A DNA stretch of 64,000 nt. It comes from JANQTF01 sp036835375 (lineage in GTDB: Bacteria > Bacteroidota > Bacteroidia > J057). This document shows positions 18,874-28,151 of this stretch, in pieces; the stretch's first letter is position 1, and each line of letters starts with the position of its first letter. The stretch is taken from assembly GCA_036835375.1 (NCBI GenBank), contig DAITMB010000003.1, positions 1 to 64,000 of the forward strand, given 5' to 3'. Under the pieces are notes generated by a model. That model had not been told where the DNA came from. It did not search any database and saw nothing but the letters and a program-made list of their open reading frames with translations. The translations under genes were made by a program, and so were the position numbers.

Positions 18874-19016
18874 TTCGCTTAGACCAATTCGTTCGCAGTG
18901 TCCTCAAGCAATTTTCGCTCATAACTTCCCGATCATGAAATTTGTCATTGTCTCCACATGCAGGCACATGTACTCAATTCCGCCAACTTCCTTATCTTTC
19001 GACTCGTCCATTCATT

Positions 19017-19613
19017 ATGTACCCTCTCGCCTCTCGCTATCTGGCCTACCTCTTGTTGTCTTCCTTTCTGATCAACTGCTCCTCTCAAAAGCCGGAGCAG
19101 GACATTGAGCTGATGTCCCGCCTCCAGGCTTCTTCGGAGTTGGCGACGGTGCAGATGGTCTTCACCAAGGTAGTGAAGGGAAAAAAGGACAATGTCATTC
19201 TTGGTATTCCTATGGGGTACTCTGAATTCCTGGCCGAGACCGAAGCCCACGTCAAAGCGGGTATCGACCTAAGCATGGTTCGGGCACTCGAGATTGATTG
19301 GCAGGCTGGAAAAATTCGGCTGCTGCTTCCCCCTCCCAAGATGATCAGCCTCACGATCCCTCCCGAATCCATTCGGGTGAACGAAGAATTCACCAAAGAT
19401 TTCTACCTCAGTAAATACTATGGGATGCTCGGCAGCGAGGACATGGACCTTTTTTTCCGCAATGCAGAGACCGAGCTTCGAGCGGAACTCAAGCGAATGA
19501 ACCTCGAAGACTTGGTCCGCAAAAAAACAGAGGCCTTTTTGCACAATTTCCTTGAAAAAGCAGGATTTGTAGAGGTCTCCTTCGAATATTCATCGAATGG
19601 CAGCGATATGTAA
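19017..19613 (+). CDS. DUF4230 lipoprotein (first of a tandem pair)
   Basis: The frame extends upstream, but ATG 19017 gives a clear lipoprotein signal (MYPLASRYLAYLLLSSFLINC, cysteine about residue 21). The 198-residue product has the DUF4230 pattern: an early strand ASSELATVQMVFTKVV, the central MGYSEFLAETEAHVKAGIDL, then IRLLLPPPKMISLTIPPE. The last part is helical (about 140-190), with FLEKAGFVEVSF at the end. It is 18 bp upstream of a second, longer DUF4230 gene, so the two are almost certainly co-transcribed and may work together in the periplasm. The function of DUF4230 is not known. Confidence 0.8.
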   Translation: MYPLASRYLAYLLLSSFLINCSSQKPEQDIELMSRLQASSELATVQMVFTKVVKGKKDNVILGIPMGYSEFLAETEAHVKAGIDLSMVRALEIDWQAGKIRLLLPPPKMISLTIPPESIRVNEEFTKDFYLSKYYGMLGSEDMDLFFRNAETELRAELKRMNLEDLVRKKTEAFLHNFLEKAGFVEVSFEYSSNGSDM

Positions 19614-19631
19614 CGTGATTGGCGATCAGCT

Positions 19632-20768
19632 ATGAAATTTGCCCGCTTGAAGCTTCCTTCTTGGTCCCTGCGCAGTTGGGTAGCGTTGGGCCTCCTGGCC
19701 GTGGTGGTCGCCATGGGCCTGAGTTGGTGGGGCTGGTGGAATAGCTGGTCTTTGCCGAGTTGGCAAAGCAGCAACTTCACATTTGATCATGGTCCCACTG
19801 TCTTGGAGGATGTGAAAGATATCGGACAACTGGTGGGAGCAACGTACTACGGTGAGGTGATACACTCTTGGCTGGAGCATCAGGAGGCCGATGATTGGAT
19901 CTTGCTCACTGAACTGTATGACGAAGTCCAAAAAATGTATAGCAGGCAATACAAGGCCATGGCTGATATGCCTTTTCGGCGCGATCCTCAGGAGATCGTG
20001 ATGTCCGCTTCGGGTCGATTTCGGGCAAATATCAGGACCCTTTCTGAGTCGGGTTGGTACCAGGCGGTGATCAGTCCGCTGGCCTCGCCTGAACATGTGT
20101 TATTGGAAGAGATTCGCAAGACGAGTTGGGTGAAGTTCGCCGCAAAATACGATACTGAACTCCGGCGCTTGCGAACCACCTATCGGCAAGAAACCCTGGA
20201 AGATCCTATCCTGATTTATCTTGGTCGCGGAAAAGTGCTCGTGGGGTACGACCTGGCTGCTCTCCAGCCCGAGCAAATGATTCGCCAAGGCGACACTTTG
20301 ATTCTAGACATGGATCCCATCGTTATTTCTGCCAGCATCAGTGCCTGGCATTTGCCTGTTGAGCAAGACAGTGCAGGCAAAGGGGTTCCTGGCTTCGAGT
20401 CGCTGCGTCAATCCGGTAAAGTGACCCCTGATATAATTCGCAAGGTGAAGATCGGGTGTCAACAAGACCTCACACGGGAAGCTTTCGCTCGTGGGGTAGA
20501 AGCACTCGCAGAAGCCTCGGCGGAGCAGACGCTGCTCAGCTTTTTCAATCTTTTGGTCAGGGAAGAAGAACAACTCTCCATGGTGGACATTCGCAGCAGT
20601 GACCGCTATGGGCAAGTGCAAGCCTGGGCAGCGGATGCGCGCATTGATTCGGAAGAGCTACAACAAATCAGGGCGGCAGTCGAGAGTGATTCTCTCCGAC
20701 AACCGCCCTGGATGGATCAGCTCCGACAAAGACTCGGCGCTTGGGGACACGATCCCAATTGGCGATAA
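19632..20768 (+). CDS. DUF4230 membrane-anchored protein (second of the pair)
   Basis: A 378-residue protein with a single N-terminal membrane anchor (about 14-34, WVALGLLAVVVAMGLSWWGW) after a basic start. The DUF4230 region follows: VLEDVKDIGQLVGATYYGEV, then ILIYLGRGKVLVGYDLAAL and TLILDMDPIVISASISAW. Between the two DUF4230 halves sits an extra helical insert (about 80-180) that the upstream paralogue lacks. The C-terminal 100 residues are helical and charged. One partner is a lipoprotein and the other a bitopic protein, separated by 18 bp. This suggests an envelope complex, but no function is known. Confidence 0.8.
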   Translation: MKFARLKLPSWSLRSWVALGLLAVVVAMGLSWWGWWNSWSLPSWQSSNFTFDHGPTVLEDVKDIGQLVGATYYGEVIHSWLEHQEADDWILLTELYDEVQKMYSRQYKAMADMPFRRDPQEIVMSASGRFRANIRTLSESGWYQAVISPLASPEHVLLEEIRKTSWVKFAAKYDTELRRLRTTYRQETLEDPILIYLGRGKVLVGYDLAALQPEQMIRQGDTLILDMDPIVISASISAWHLPVEQDSAGKGVPGFESLRQSGKVTPDIIRKVKIGCQQDLTREAFARGVEALAEASAEQTLLSFFNLLVREEEQLSMVDIRSSDRYGQVQAWAADARIDSEELQQIRAAVESDSLRQPPWMDQLRQRLGAWGHDPNWR

Positions 20769-20790
20769 AGCGATAACCTTTGAGAGAGAA

Positions 20791-23058
20791 TTACTCCTTG
20801 ACAAGCCTCCCTACCCAGCGCTCGCCATTTTCCTCCACCATCACCACATACATTCCCGCTGGAAGTCCATTCAAGGACAAGGCTGCTCTCGGAGCACGGA
20901 CAGATTCGCTGTGAATCAACTGGCCCATCGTGGTGAACACCTGAACTGTGGCTGGTCTGGTTTCGTCGCCGGGCCATTCCAGCCAGACGGATTCCTGCGC
21001 GGGATTGGGTGCCAACCGGAGCTTCGGCAACATGCGTGGCTTGTCGATAGAAATGGGGTTCTGGGCGTAGGTTCGGTTGTTCCACAGGCGCAGGCCCCCG
21101 CGATTAGAGCCAATCACGTAATGCAACTCCCCCGAGTCGTCGAGCGGCGCTGCTGCCAATGTCACGTCTCTTCCCAGGCGCACGTCGAACAAAGTGCCTG
21201 AAGAATTGATGGAAGTCGTGAGTCCATTCAGCGGATTCTCGAAAATATAAATGAATCCATCCTCAGCACCCACGAGCAACTCTACGGTGCCATCCTTGTC
21301 ATAATCAACAAATCGAGGCTTGGCGAGGCCTTTGAATAGGCCACCGAACTCGTCGGTGACATCAATTCCCCCGAAATTGCTCGTCACTAAGGTAAATACA
21401 GGATTCGTGGCTGTTCCTGTGTTCTCATAAAAAGCAATGACGCCAAAACTATTGCCAATGAATAGATCCAAATCGCCATCCCCGTCAAAGTCGTACAGCT
21501 CGGGAGCAGACAAGTTTCCGACATCAATCACTTGATTATTTGCATCTCGCAACTTGTCCGTCACTTGCACATAAATTGCTGGCTGGCCAATCACGGCTGC
21601 ATTTTCAAAAAAGCGCAGGGTTCCTCCACCCTCCCCAATCAACAAGTCGTCGTCGCCATCTCCATCGATGTCGGCTGCCACAGGCGACGCTCCAATCATC
21701 GGCGGAAAAAACGTGGATGCATTCAGAAAATCATCGTCGATGAGTTGGAAAGCAGGTAGTTGGGGAGTTCCCACATTCTTAAAAAGACTCATTTGAAAGA
21801 TAATAACGGTCGTATCAGCGCTACTTTTGATCCCTTGTTGGGAGCCCACCAGGAGATCCATTAATCCGTCGCCATTGTAGTCCAGAAAGGTGGGGGATGA
21901 CATCCTGCCCAAATCGATTGTTTCCGAAGAAAAAAGACCACGCCCCTGAAACTCGAAGTGTGGCGCGTCGTCGGTGCCTGTATTGAGGTAGTGGCGTGTG
22001 CCTCCGATATTTTCTGAGATGTCGGACTCGTGGGGACTGACCATGAGATCACGGACCCCATCATGGTTAAGATCGACGTAGAAGGTCGCAGGAAATTCAA
22101 AGATCGAAATAGCGCTATCATAATTCGGGAAACCGAACACCGCTGAATCCATAAAAGCATGGTTCAATGTGCCGAAATTGTACACCGCATTGACAGAAGT
22201 ATAGGATACGTCTCCCAACAACCCGTCGATCAAGCCATTGCCATCCAGATCGAGCAGCAACAGCGTAGATCCTGCATGTCGGGTGCCACCGATGGGTTCC
22301 TCTTCATCTCCTCTTTTACAAAAAACAGTATCGCCAACGATGATGGTATCGTTGAGGCTTCCTTCGTAGAAATGGCCCCAGCACCCTGTATCAAATACAA
22401 AATCCACCGTGTCGCAACGACCAAAATTTTCCATGGCCATGTTGCGGTGAAGGGCAAAAAAGTTGAACGCATTTTGAGAGGATACAATGTCCAGATCGCC
22501 ATCGCCATCAATATCCACGATGGCGGGAATGTCTGTGTTGGTATTGTAAATCTCACGCAAGTTTCCGGCGTTATTCCTTTCCCACAAGGGCCTGTGTGTC
22601 TGCTCGAACCCCACAGAATCCCCTCCATAGATCACTTGCTTGTACACTTGAAATTGAGACCCCCGGCTTGGAAAAGCGCAGATGATATCAGGCAAGCCAT
22701 CGCAGTCAAAGTCTGTGAGCAAAGCCCATCCCCGACATTCGCAGCTATCGAAATTGGCGGTGTATTCCGGCGCGAGGGTATAAGAAATTTGGCCCTCTAT
22801 CCCATGGCCCAGAAAGGCGGTAAAGGAGTCGTCGGATTTATCAAAAAAGACCAAGTCATCGATCCCATCAAGGTTGAGATCAATGGACGAAAAATGAGGG
22901 TTGTTCATCCCACCTGACCATGGATAGGTCATGGGATTCCCGTTTGCGTACGTGACCGGAATGTTGTTGGTCGCCCGGTAACCTTGGGCCTGTGTAGCCG
23001 TCCAGCCGCAGAGACACAGCAGCAGAATGCCAAAAGATAGTGAGTTGTGCATAGCCAT
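20791..23058 (-). CDS. FG-GAP/VCBS repeat protein with T9SS type A sorting domain
   Basis: A secreted protein of about 755 residues. ATG 23058 (or 23052) puts a signal peptide first (MHNSLSFGILLLCLCGWTATQAQ); an upstream ATG at 23088 is less likely. About nine calcium-binding type loops are spread along the chain, including DLNLDGIDDLVFF, DIDGDGDLDIVSS, DYNGDGLMDLLVG, DIDGDGDDDLLIGEG and DFDGDGDLDLFIGN, consistent with an FG-GAP beta-propeller. The last 75 residues (LRLAPNPAQESVWLEW to GRLVKE) form a T9SS type A sorting domain, so export to the cell surface or medium is expected. It is convergent with the DUF4230 operon. It probably acts in adhesion or polysaccharide binding, but that is inference. 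Confidence 0.9.
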   Translation of the reverse strand: MAMHNSLSFGILLLCLCGWTATQAQGYRATNNIPVTYANGNPMTYPWSGGMNNPHFSSIDLNLDGIDDLVFFDKSDDSFTAFLGHGIEGQISYTLAPEYTANFDSCECRGWALLTDFDCDGLPDIICAFPSRGSQFQVYKQVIYGGDSVGFEQTHRPLWERNNAGNLREIYNTNTDIPAIVDIDGDGDLDIVSSQNAFNFFALHRNMAMENFGRCDTVDFVFDTGCWGHFYEGSLNDTIIVGDTVFCKRGDEEEPIGGTRHAGSTLLLLDLDGNGLIDGLLGDVSYTSVNAVYNFGTLNHAFMDSAVFGFPNYDSAISIFEFPATFYVDLNHDGVRDLMVSPHESDISENIGGTRHYLNTGTDDAPHFEFQGRGLFSSETIDLGRMSSPTFLDYNGDGLMDLLVGSQQGIKSSADTTVIIFQMSLFKNVGTPQLPAFQLIDDDFLNASTFFPPMIGASPVAADIDGDGDDDLLIGEGGGTLRFFENAAVIGQPAIYVQVTDKLRDANNQVIDVGNLSAPELYDFDGDGDLDLFIGNSFGVIAFYENTGTATNPVFTLVTSNFGGIDVTDEFGGLFKGLAKPRFVDYDKDGTVELLVGAEDGFIYIFENPLNGLTTSINSSGTLFDVRLGRDVTLAAAPLDDSGELHYVIGSNRGGLRLWNNRTYAQNPISIDKPRMLPKLRLAPNPAQESVWLEWPGDETRPATVQVFTTMGQLIHSESVRAPRAALSLNGLPAGMYVVMVEENGERWVGRLVKE

Positions 23059-23537
23059 ACGATTTGTTCCTCTTGTTCTCATTATCACTGTCTTGATCCA
23101 ACAAAAACCCGAATCGCAGGGCCATCTTTTTGAGATTGGAAGTAGATGATTCTTTGAATATTTTCTCCCATTTCCCTAGGCCCGGCGACAAAAAGAGCTG
23201 ATTCAACTTCCGAAACACGGATTTCAGAGCAATACCGGATGGAGTGTGTGTCAAGACTGTAGAAGTAATCAGTGGTGAAGTAAGCTACGTAAAAGTCTTG
23301 GATATGAATCTATACAATGGCCATTCGCAGCAACCTACGTGAGTGATTCTGACAAATTTACCCCTTCTCATGAGAAGTTTCAGATTGCAATTGAGCTGAT
23401 TTTCCTCATGAATCTCCTCCCCAGTTTTCGCCCGTTTACGAAGGACAAATCGAAATTCTCCATCTGATGACATTCACCCATTTGCTGTTCAAGCTTTGGG
23501 CAAGTACCTTTAAGATCTATTCGACAATATCTTCAGT
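23059..23537. other. Intergenic region between divergent genes
   Basis: About 480 bp separate the FG-GAP gene from the divergent 23538 gene. Promoters for both must lie here, but no clear TAnnTTTG box with good spacing was found. No RNA gene or repeat was seen. Confidence 0.5.
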
Positions 23538-24050
23538 ATGGGACGCTTGTTTCGCTCTCTTGGCAGTTTGGCAGACAGAATCCTTTGCGTGATCGCCGCA
23601 GTGATTTTTTTGCAGGCGCCGATCTATATGAATCAGTATGAAAATGTGCTGGCTGGTGCACAGAAAGAATCATCCATCTCCTTTTTACGACTGACGGACA
23701 TCGCAGGAAGTTTTGGTCAATCACTGGAAGAGTACCTCGATGAACTGGTGGCGAATGAAAACCCCAAAGTGACCGCCAATGCCCAAGAAGATAAAGAAAG
23801 GCTGGATCGCTACATTCGATACACCGAAGCTCAGATGGCATTTGAGCAAGCCAACGCATTCACTCGACCGTTTGTGTTCATGAAATGGTATGACCCAGCC
23901 CTGGGCGAAGCCGTAGTGTTCCAACCGGGGCTGCCCCTCACCATCGAAGGGTTCATGTATGCCCTTGCCGGGTTGTTGCTCATAATGGGCTTGATCAGCC
24001 TCGTAAAATGGTTGTTGGGTGCCAGGCAAAAAGACAAAATCGCCGCTTGA
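23538..24050 (+). CDS. Membrane protein resembling DUF2937
   Basis: A 170-residue protein with a hydrophobic N-terminal segment (about 13-29, ILCVIAAVIFLQAPIYM) and a C-terminal transmembrane helix (about 137-160, GFMYALAGLLLIMGLISLVKW). The soluble middle part is charged and helical, with MNQYENVLAGAQKES and a Glu/Lys-rich stretch. The layout (TM, coiled middle ending in FMKWYDP, TM) and the YxxVLAGAxxE pattern resemble DUF2937 proteins, though the match is by eye only. Its 3' end overlaps the next gene (VanZ-like) by up to 32 bp, so they are probably co-transcribed. Function unknown. Confidence 0.65.
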   Translation: MGRLFRSLGSLADRILCVIAAVIFLQAPIYMNQYENVLAGAQKESSISFLRLTDIAGSFGQSLEEYLDELVANENPKVTANAQEDKERLDRYIRYTEAQMAFEQANAFTRPFVFMKWYDPALGEAVVFQPGLPLTIEGFMYALAGLLLIMGLISLVKWLLGARQKDKIAA

Positions 24051-24510
24051 TTTGACCCCTCCTTTCCTTTCCCCGCCTCGCTTGCTCTGGTTGCGATGGA
24101 TCCTGCTGGTGGCCTGGATGGTCCTCATCTTCGCGCTTTCACACATGCCCGGCAAAGCTTCCTCGGAAGGGAGCCGCTGGATTGTGGACCTCCTGGTGTG
24201 GATCGGTATCGACCCGACCGTGGTTCCACTAAACACACTATCGTTTTTGGTGCGAAAAACGGCTCATTTCACCGAATATCTTCTCTTGGCCGTGCTGAGT
24301 TATCCAATCCTTCGCTACCATGTTCCTATGGGAACACAGCGAAGTTATCTTTTGGCTTGGGCTTTCTGCGTCCTCTATGCGATTTCGGACGAATGGCACC
24401 AGAGCCTGATTCCTGGCAGAGAAGCCGCGGCATTGGATGTGGGGATTGATGCTGTGGGCGCAGCCGTGGGTCTATGGCTGACTGGGCGCGTGAGTCGTCG
24501 CCAGCCCTGA
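24019..24510 (+). CDS. VanZ-like family membrane protein
   Basis: A small multi-spanning membrane protein with about four helices. The VanZ-like signature is visible: LSHMPGKASSE after TM1, then RKTAHFTEYLLLAVLSY, a third helix and ISDEWHQSLIPGREAAALDVGIDAVGA. The H..EY..L and DE.HQ..iPGR motifs are those of the VanZ fold. The start used is GTG 24019, inside the end of the preceding gene; a TTG a few codons later is an alternative. Homologues include teicoplanin-resistance VanZ, but this short phylum-typical form need not have that role. Confidence 0.85.
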   Translation: MPGKKTKSPLDLTPPFLSPPRLLWLRWILLVAWMVLIFALSHMPGKASSEGSRWIVDLLVWIGIDPTVVPLNTLSFLVRKTAHFTEYLLLAVLSYPILRYHVPMGTQRSYLLAWAFCVLYAISDEWHQSLIPGREAAALDVGIDAVGAAVGLWLTGRVSRRQP

Positions 24511-24790
24511 CCCTGTGGCAGCAATGTACCCTGACTTTGGGCAAAAAAGAAGCTTGTTGCTCGCCGATGGTCTTGCACCGAATCCCCCAAATAGCCCCGA
24601 TCACAAGAATTTTTCCTTTACCTTTACCACAGCCAATCGAGCATCAATTATTCATTTGGTTGAATGTGTGGCCAATACTGCTCAGCGTATCTTTTCCGTT
24701 CAATGAGGCGGTCACACCTCCCAATTTCTCAAAAAACGACCTTTTTTCCGTATTTCATTCCGTTGAATCCCTCCAATAACCCTATACGAT

Positions 24791-26050
24791 ATGATCGTCG
24801 AAGTCAAAGTACCCAGCCCTGGTGAGTCCATCACAGAGGTGGAAATCGAAAGCTGGCTTGTAGCCAATGGCGACTATGTAGAAATGGACGCCGAATTGGC
24901 AGAAATTAATTCTGACAAAGCCACCCTCACCGTGAACGCCGAATCTGCTGGAACCATCGAAATCATCGCTCAGGCAGGTGACACCGTGGCTGTCGGCGAT
25001 GTGATTGCCAAAATCGATACCTCTGCCAGCGGCGGCAGTGCCAAAGAAGCCAACACTTCGGAAGCCCCTGCACCAGCCCCAAAAACAGAGGAATCTTCCC
25101 CTGCTCCAATAGCGAGCAGCAACAGCAGCTATGCCGCTGGCCATCCCTCCGTATCCGCAGCAAAACTCATGGCCAGCAAGGGCATGGATCCCGACTCCGT
25201 CGCCGGCACAGGCAAGGACGGGCGCATCACCAAGACTGATGTCGTCCAGCACAAGCCAGCAGCAGCGCCCGCGAAGGCAACCCCGGCATCGGAACCCAAA
25301 AAGCCTGCCACAGCCATTCCAGCTATGCCACAGCCCAGCAGCGGTGCGGCAAGAGAAGAATCCCGCGAAAAAATGTCGCGGATGCGCCTCACCATTGCTA
25401 AGCGCCTCGTCACTGTCAAAAATGAAACCGCCATGCTCACCACCTTCAACGAGGTGGACCTCTTTGCGGTGATGGAGCTAAGGAAGAAGTACAAGGAAAA
25501 ATTTAAAGAAACCCACGGTGTTGGACTAGGATTCATGTCCTTTTTCACCAAAGCTGTCACCATGGCCCTCATGGAGTTTCCAGCAGTCAACGGCCAGATT
25601 CAGGATCAGGAAATCATCACCTTCAACTACGCGGACGTAAGCATCGCCGTCAGTACAGAAAAAGGCCTCGTGGTTCCCGTGATCCGGGATGCGCACCTCA
25701 TGACCCTGGCCGAGATTGAGAAGGCTGTCATGCACTATGCCCTCAAGGCACGGGAAAACAAAATTTCAATTCAAGACATGGAAGGCGGCACCTTCTCCAT
25801 CACCAATGGAGGTGTGTTTGGTTCCATGCTTTCTACGCCGATCCTCAACCCGCCACAGTCAGCCATCTTGGGGATGCACAACATTGTGGAGCGGCCCGTT
25901 GCGATCAATGGTGAGGTGAAAATTCGGCCTATTATGTATGTTGCGCTTTCCTACGATCATCGCATCATCGATGGCAAGGAGGCCGTGAGCTTCCTGTTTC
26001 GTGTGAAAGAAAGACTGGAAGATCCCTCCAGACTGTTGCTCGAAGTGTAG
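24791..26050 (+). CDS. odhB: 2-oxoglutarate dehydrogenase E2, dihydrolipoyllysine-residue succinyltransferase
   Basis: Transfers succinyl groups from the lipoyl arm to CoA in the TCA cycle. The 419-residue chain has one lipoyl domain (1-76; lipoyl lysine K43 in EINSDKATL), an Ala/Pro-rich linker (about 80-110), a peripheral-subunit-binding domain (HPSVSAAKLMASKGMD...GRITKTDV), a second Ala/Pro linker and the catalytic domain from about 190. The active-site motif SYDHRIIDGKEAV holds H390 and D394. The opening MIVEVKVPSPGESITEVEIE is typical of the succinyl rather than acetyl or branched-chain E2. No sucA (E1) or lpd (E3) gene is adjacent, so the complex is encoded at scattered loci. A strong terminator follows. 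Confidence 0.95.
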   Translation: MIVEVKVPSPGESITEVEIESWLVANGDYVEMDAELAEINSDKATLTVNAESAGTIEIIAQAGDTVAVGDVIAKIDTSASGGSAKEANTSEAPAPAPKTEESSPAPIASSNSSYAAGHPSVSAAKLMASKGMDPDSVAGTGKDGRITKTDVVQHKPAAAPAKATPASEPKKPATAIPAMPQPSSGAAREESREKMSRMRLTIAKRLVTVKNETAMLTTFNEVDLFAVMELRKKYKEKFKETHGVGLGFMSFFTKAVTMALMEFPAVNGQIQDQEIITFNYADVSIAVSTEKGLVVPVIRDAHLMTLAEIEKAVMHYALKARENKISIQDMEGGTFSITNGGVFGSMLSTPILNPPQSAILGMHNIVERPVAINGEVKIRPIMYVALSYDHRIIDGKEAVSFLFRVKERLEDPSRLLLEV

Positions 26051-26107
26051 AGCAGCAAACCCATGGGGGGGTTCACTACCGAATCTCTAACATAGCAACA
26101 TAGCAAA

Positions 26108-26136
26108 AGCGCCCTGGCAATGCCGGGGCGCTTTAT
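26108..26136 (+). terminator. Rho-independent terminator after odhB
   Basis: An 11-bp stem (agcgccctggc / gccggggcgct, one G-U pair) with a three-base AAT loop is followed by TTTATT. It sits 58 bp beyond the odhB stop. Confidence 0.85.
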
Positions 26137-26230
26137 TGATGTTTCAGCTTGGAGGTTATTCTGCGTAAAAAGTTCAGCCGGAAGGACCTCATTTACATTT
26201 TAAGCCTGCCCGGAGCGCTGCGCTGATACA

Positions 26231-27199
26231 TTAGAAATTGATGAGGTTCACGCCTGCCATCACCGTTTGGGTATCGCTCGGGTTCTCTGATTCAAAGAGG
26301 GGAGAAAGATTGTACATCACGTAGAAGTCGAACCACTTGAAGTCCACCCGCGCCATGAGGCCATAGCGATAGCGATTGACGCCAAATTCTCCGTCCTTTT
26401 TGACCGTACCATTTTGGTTGCTGACCTGCTTGGTGCGTGCATTCCACAAGATGCCTGCATAGCCACCGACTGAAATGCTCACGCCGTCATCCCCACCTGG
26501 ATCTGTGTTAAAGTTGAGCAACAGTGGAATCTGCGCATAGCGTGTGGTGAGCTTGTTTTTCTCAAATTCTACCCCTGTATTTTCCAATTCCAGGCCGTTC
26601 TCGCCTTCTACCAGCGTCACATCTCCCTTGAAATAATGGCTGCTCCAGTCGATCGTGATGGCACTTTTGAGGTTCACAGCGCCTCTCCCAATGAGGCTCA
26701 CGGTGGTAGGTAGAAGGTGGAGCGCCACATGCGAACCAATGCGAAAGTCTCTGACTTCAAGCTCTTGAGCGGTAGGGATGGCATTTTCGGCAAATCCAGA
26801 AGGACCATAGTAGTTGAGGATTCCAAGGTCAAGTCCGAGAGGATCCACGCTGGAGTAGTTCTTCTTTTTCTTTTTGTCCTTGTTGTCATACTCCGGATCG
26901 AAGCCATCTGATGATTCATCATCAGAATCTTTTCCTTTTTTGGCCTGTGGCACATCGACAATATCTACGCGCTTGACACCATCTTCAGAAATGATGATGA
27001 ATTTCTTGTCGCGCCAAACGACTTCGGTGGTATCGGATTTGACGATGACGACGGGCTCATCCTCCATTTGCTCTTCTGAGTTCTCGAGGCTGTCGGAGGC
27101 AGTGGGTTCTGTACCAGGCTGGGCTGAGAGCATGCCAAAGAAGGCAAACGTCATCAGAAAAAATCCCAAGGTGCGTGCGAAAGCTGGTTTCCTGTTCAT
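26231..27199 (-). CDS. Outer-membrane beta-barrel protein of a sigma/anti-sigma cluster
   Basis: A 322-residue exported protein: a signal peptide (about 1-26, ending FGMLSAQ), an acidic Ser/Glu/Asp-rich stretch, a KKGKDSDDESSDGF...DKKKKKN linker and a C-terminal beta-barrel (about 120-322). The barrel shows alternating strands, VALHLLPTTVSLIGRG, RYAQIPLLLNFN and FDFYVMYNLSPLF, and ends in VNLINF with a terminal aromatic. This is the pattern of small PorT-like barrels. Its start overlaps the anti-sigma stop by four bases, so it is translated with it. The genes downstream of an ECF sigma factor and its anti-sigma are often its target or its signal source, suggesting an envelope-stress or sensing role. 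Confidence 0.8.
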   Translation of the reverse strand: MNRKPAFARTLGFFLMTFAFFGMLSAQPGTEPTASDSLENSEEQMEDEPVVIVKSDTTEVVWRDKKFIIISEDGVKRVDIVDVPQAKKGKDSDDESSDGFDPEYDNKDKKKKKNYSSVDPLGLDLGILNYYGPSGFAENAIPTAQELEVRDFRIGSHVALHLLPTTVSLIGRGAVNLKSAITIDWSSHYFKGDVTLVEGENGLELENTGVEFEKNKLTTRYAQIPLLLNFNTDPGGDDGVSISVGGYAGILWNARTKQVSNQNGTVKKDGEFGVNRYRYGLMARVDFKWFDFYVMYNLSPLFESENPSDTQTVMAGVNLINF

Positions 27200-28020
27200 A
27201 ATTTGGAGCTTTGAGTCGCTTTTTTGTGCGTTTTTTTCGTGAAACGGAGATTAAACAATTCGAGCTGGTAGGTGCGGACCTCATCCCCTTCACTTTCTTC
27301 AGAATAGACCTGAAGGGGTGTTTTGACCAATTTTCCCAGTTCTGAGGAGGCGAAGTTGACAGCATCGCCGAGAGTAAGATTATTAAGATCAATGGCCTGA
27401 CGCTGGTTGGGCACAGGGGCCTTGGCGATGGGAGCCATACGCCGTTCAGCGGCATCCAGATCGGGAATGTCGTCGAGTTGGTCAGACAGGTTATCTGGCA
27501 TAACTGGTTGCATGGGTCCCACTTGGCGGATCACCCGCGAGGGAGGGAGAGGCGAATCGGTGCGTCCATCGGAGAGCGACGCTTCGGGGTCTTCGCCCGG
27601 TCCGGCAATTTGGCTGTCAGCGAGTCCGCTCAGAATCTCGGGAGCGGGGGCCGTGGGAAGCATTGTCGTCTCAGCGAGCGAAGTTCCGGTCTGCCCATTC
27701 AAGTTCCCGGAATCAGACGAGGGCGGTGACGGAGTAGGCTGGCTGTTCGACGGATTTGGTTGCCGATCCTGGTAGGGATCCTGCTGGGTCGTGTAGTCAA
27801 TCGGGGGCTGCTGTTCCGAAGAACTGAGCACCCAAATGAGTCCCACCAACAGAACGAGGGAGGCTGCGACGAGCCAAGTTGAGCGCCATAGGTAGAACGG
27901 GGTGCTTCGCTGGCTGATCTGGCTCTCGATGGCGGGCCAAAGGTCTCGCTCTGTTTCAGCCTCGTAGTGGGCAAACTGCTCCTGGAGCAATTCTTTCCAC
28001 TGGTCTTCACGCTTTTCCAT
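27196..28020 (-). CDS. Anti-sigma factor-like single-pass membrane protein
   Basis: A 274-residue protein. The cytoplasmic N-terminus (about 1-45, WKELLQEQFAHYEAETERDLW) looks like an anti-sigma helical domain. One TM helix (about 48-66, TWLVAASLVLLVGLIWVL) is followed by a Pro/Ser/Gln/Asp-rich periplasmic linker (about 70-190) and a small C-terminal region. It lies between the ECF sigma factor gene and a beta-barrel gene, with a four-base overlap to the latter. This order (sigma, TM regulator, barrel) supports control of the sigma factor. No zinc-binding HxxxCxxC motif is present, so it is a non-ZAS type, and the role is assigned mainly from context. Confidence 0.75.
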   Translation of the reverse strand: MEKREDQWKELLQEQFAHYEAETERDLWPAIESQISQRSTPFYLWRSTWLVAASLVLLVGLIWVLSSSEQQPPIDYTTQQDPYQDRQPNPSNSQPTPSPPSSDSGNLNGQTGTSLAETTMLPTAPAPEILSGLADSQIAGPGEDPEASLSDGRTDSPLPPSRVIRQVGPMQPVMPDNLSDQLDDIPDLDAAERRMAPIAKAPVPNQRQAIDLNNLTLGDAVNFASSELGKLVKTPLQVYSEESEGDEVRTYQLELFNLRFTKKTHKKATQSSKL

Positions 28021-28151
28021 CTCTGAAGCTGGTTAGTTGATTGATATATCCCGAAAAAGGAAAGAGTGCAGTGTCGATTGGTGGGCAGACGGGAGACCTC
28101 TCGCACCCACTGGGCCTTGAAAAGGCAAGGACCGTTGCATGTTGTTGCTTC

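Noticed and set aside
22159..22917. 252-residue frame opposite the FG-GAP gene
   Set aside because: The minus strand encodes nine FG-GAP loops and a T9SS domain; this frame has no such structure.
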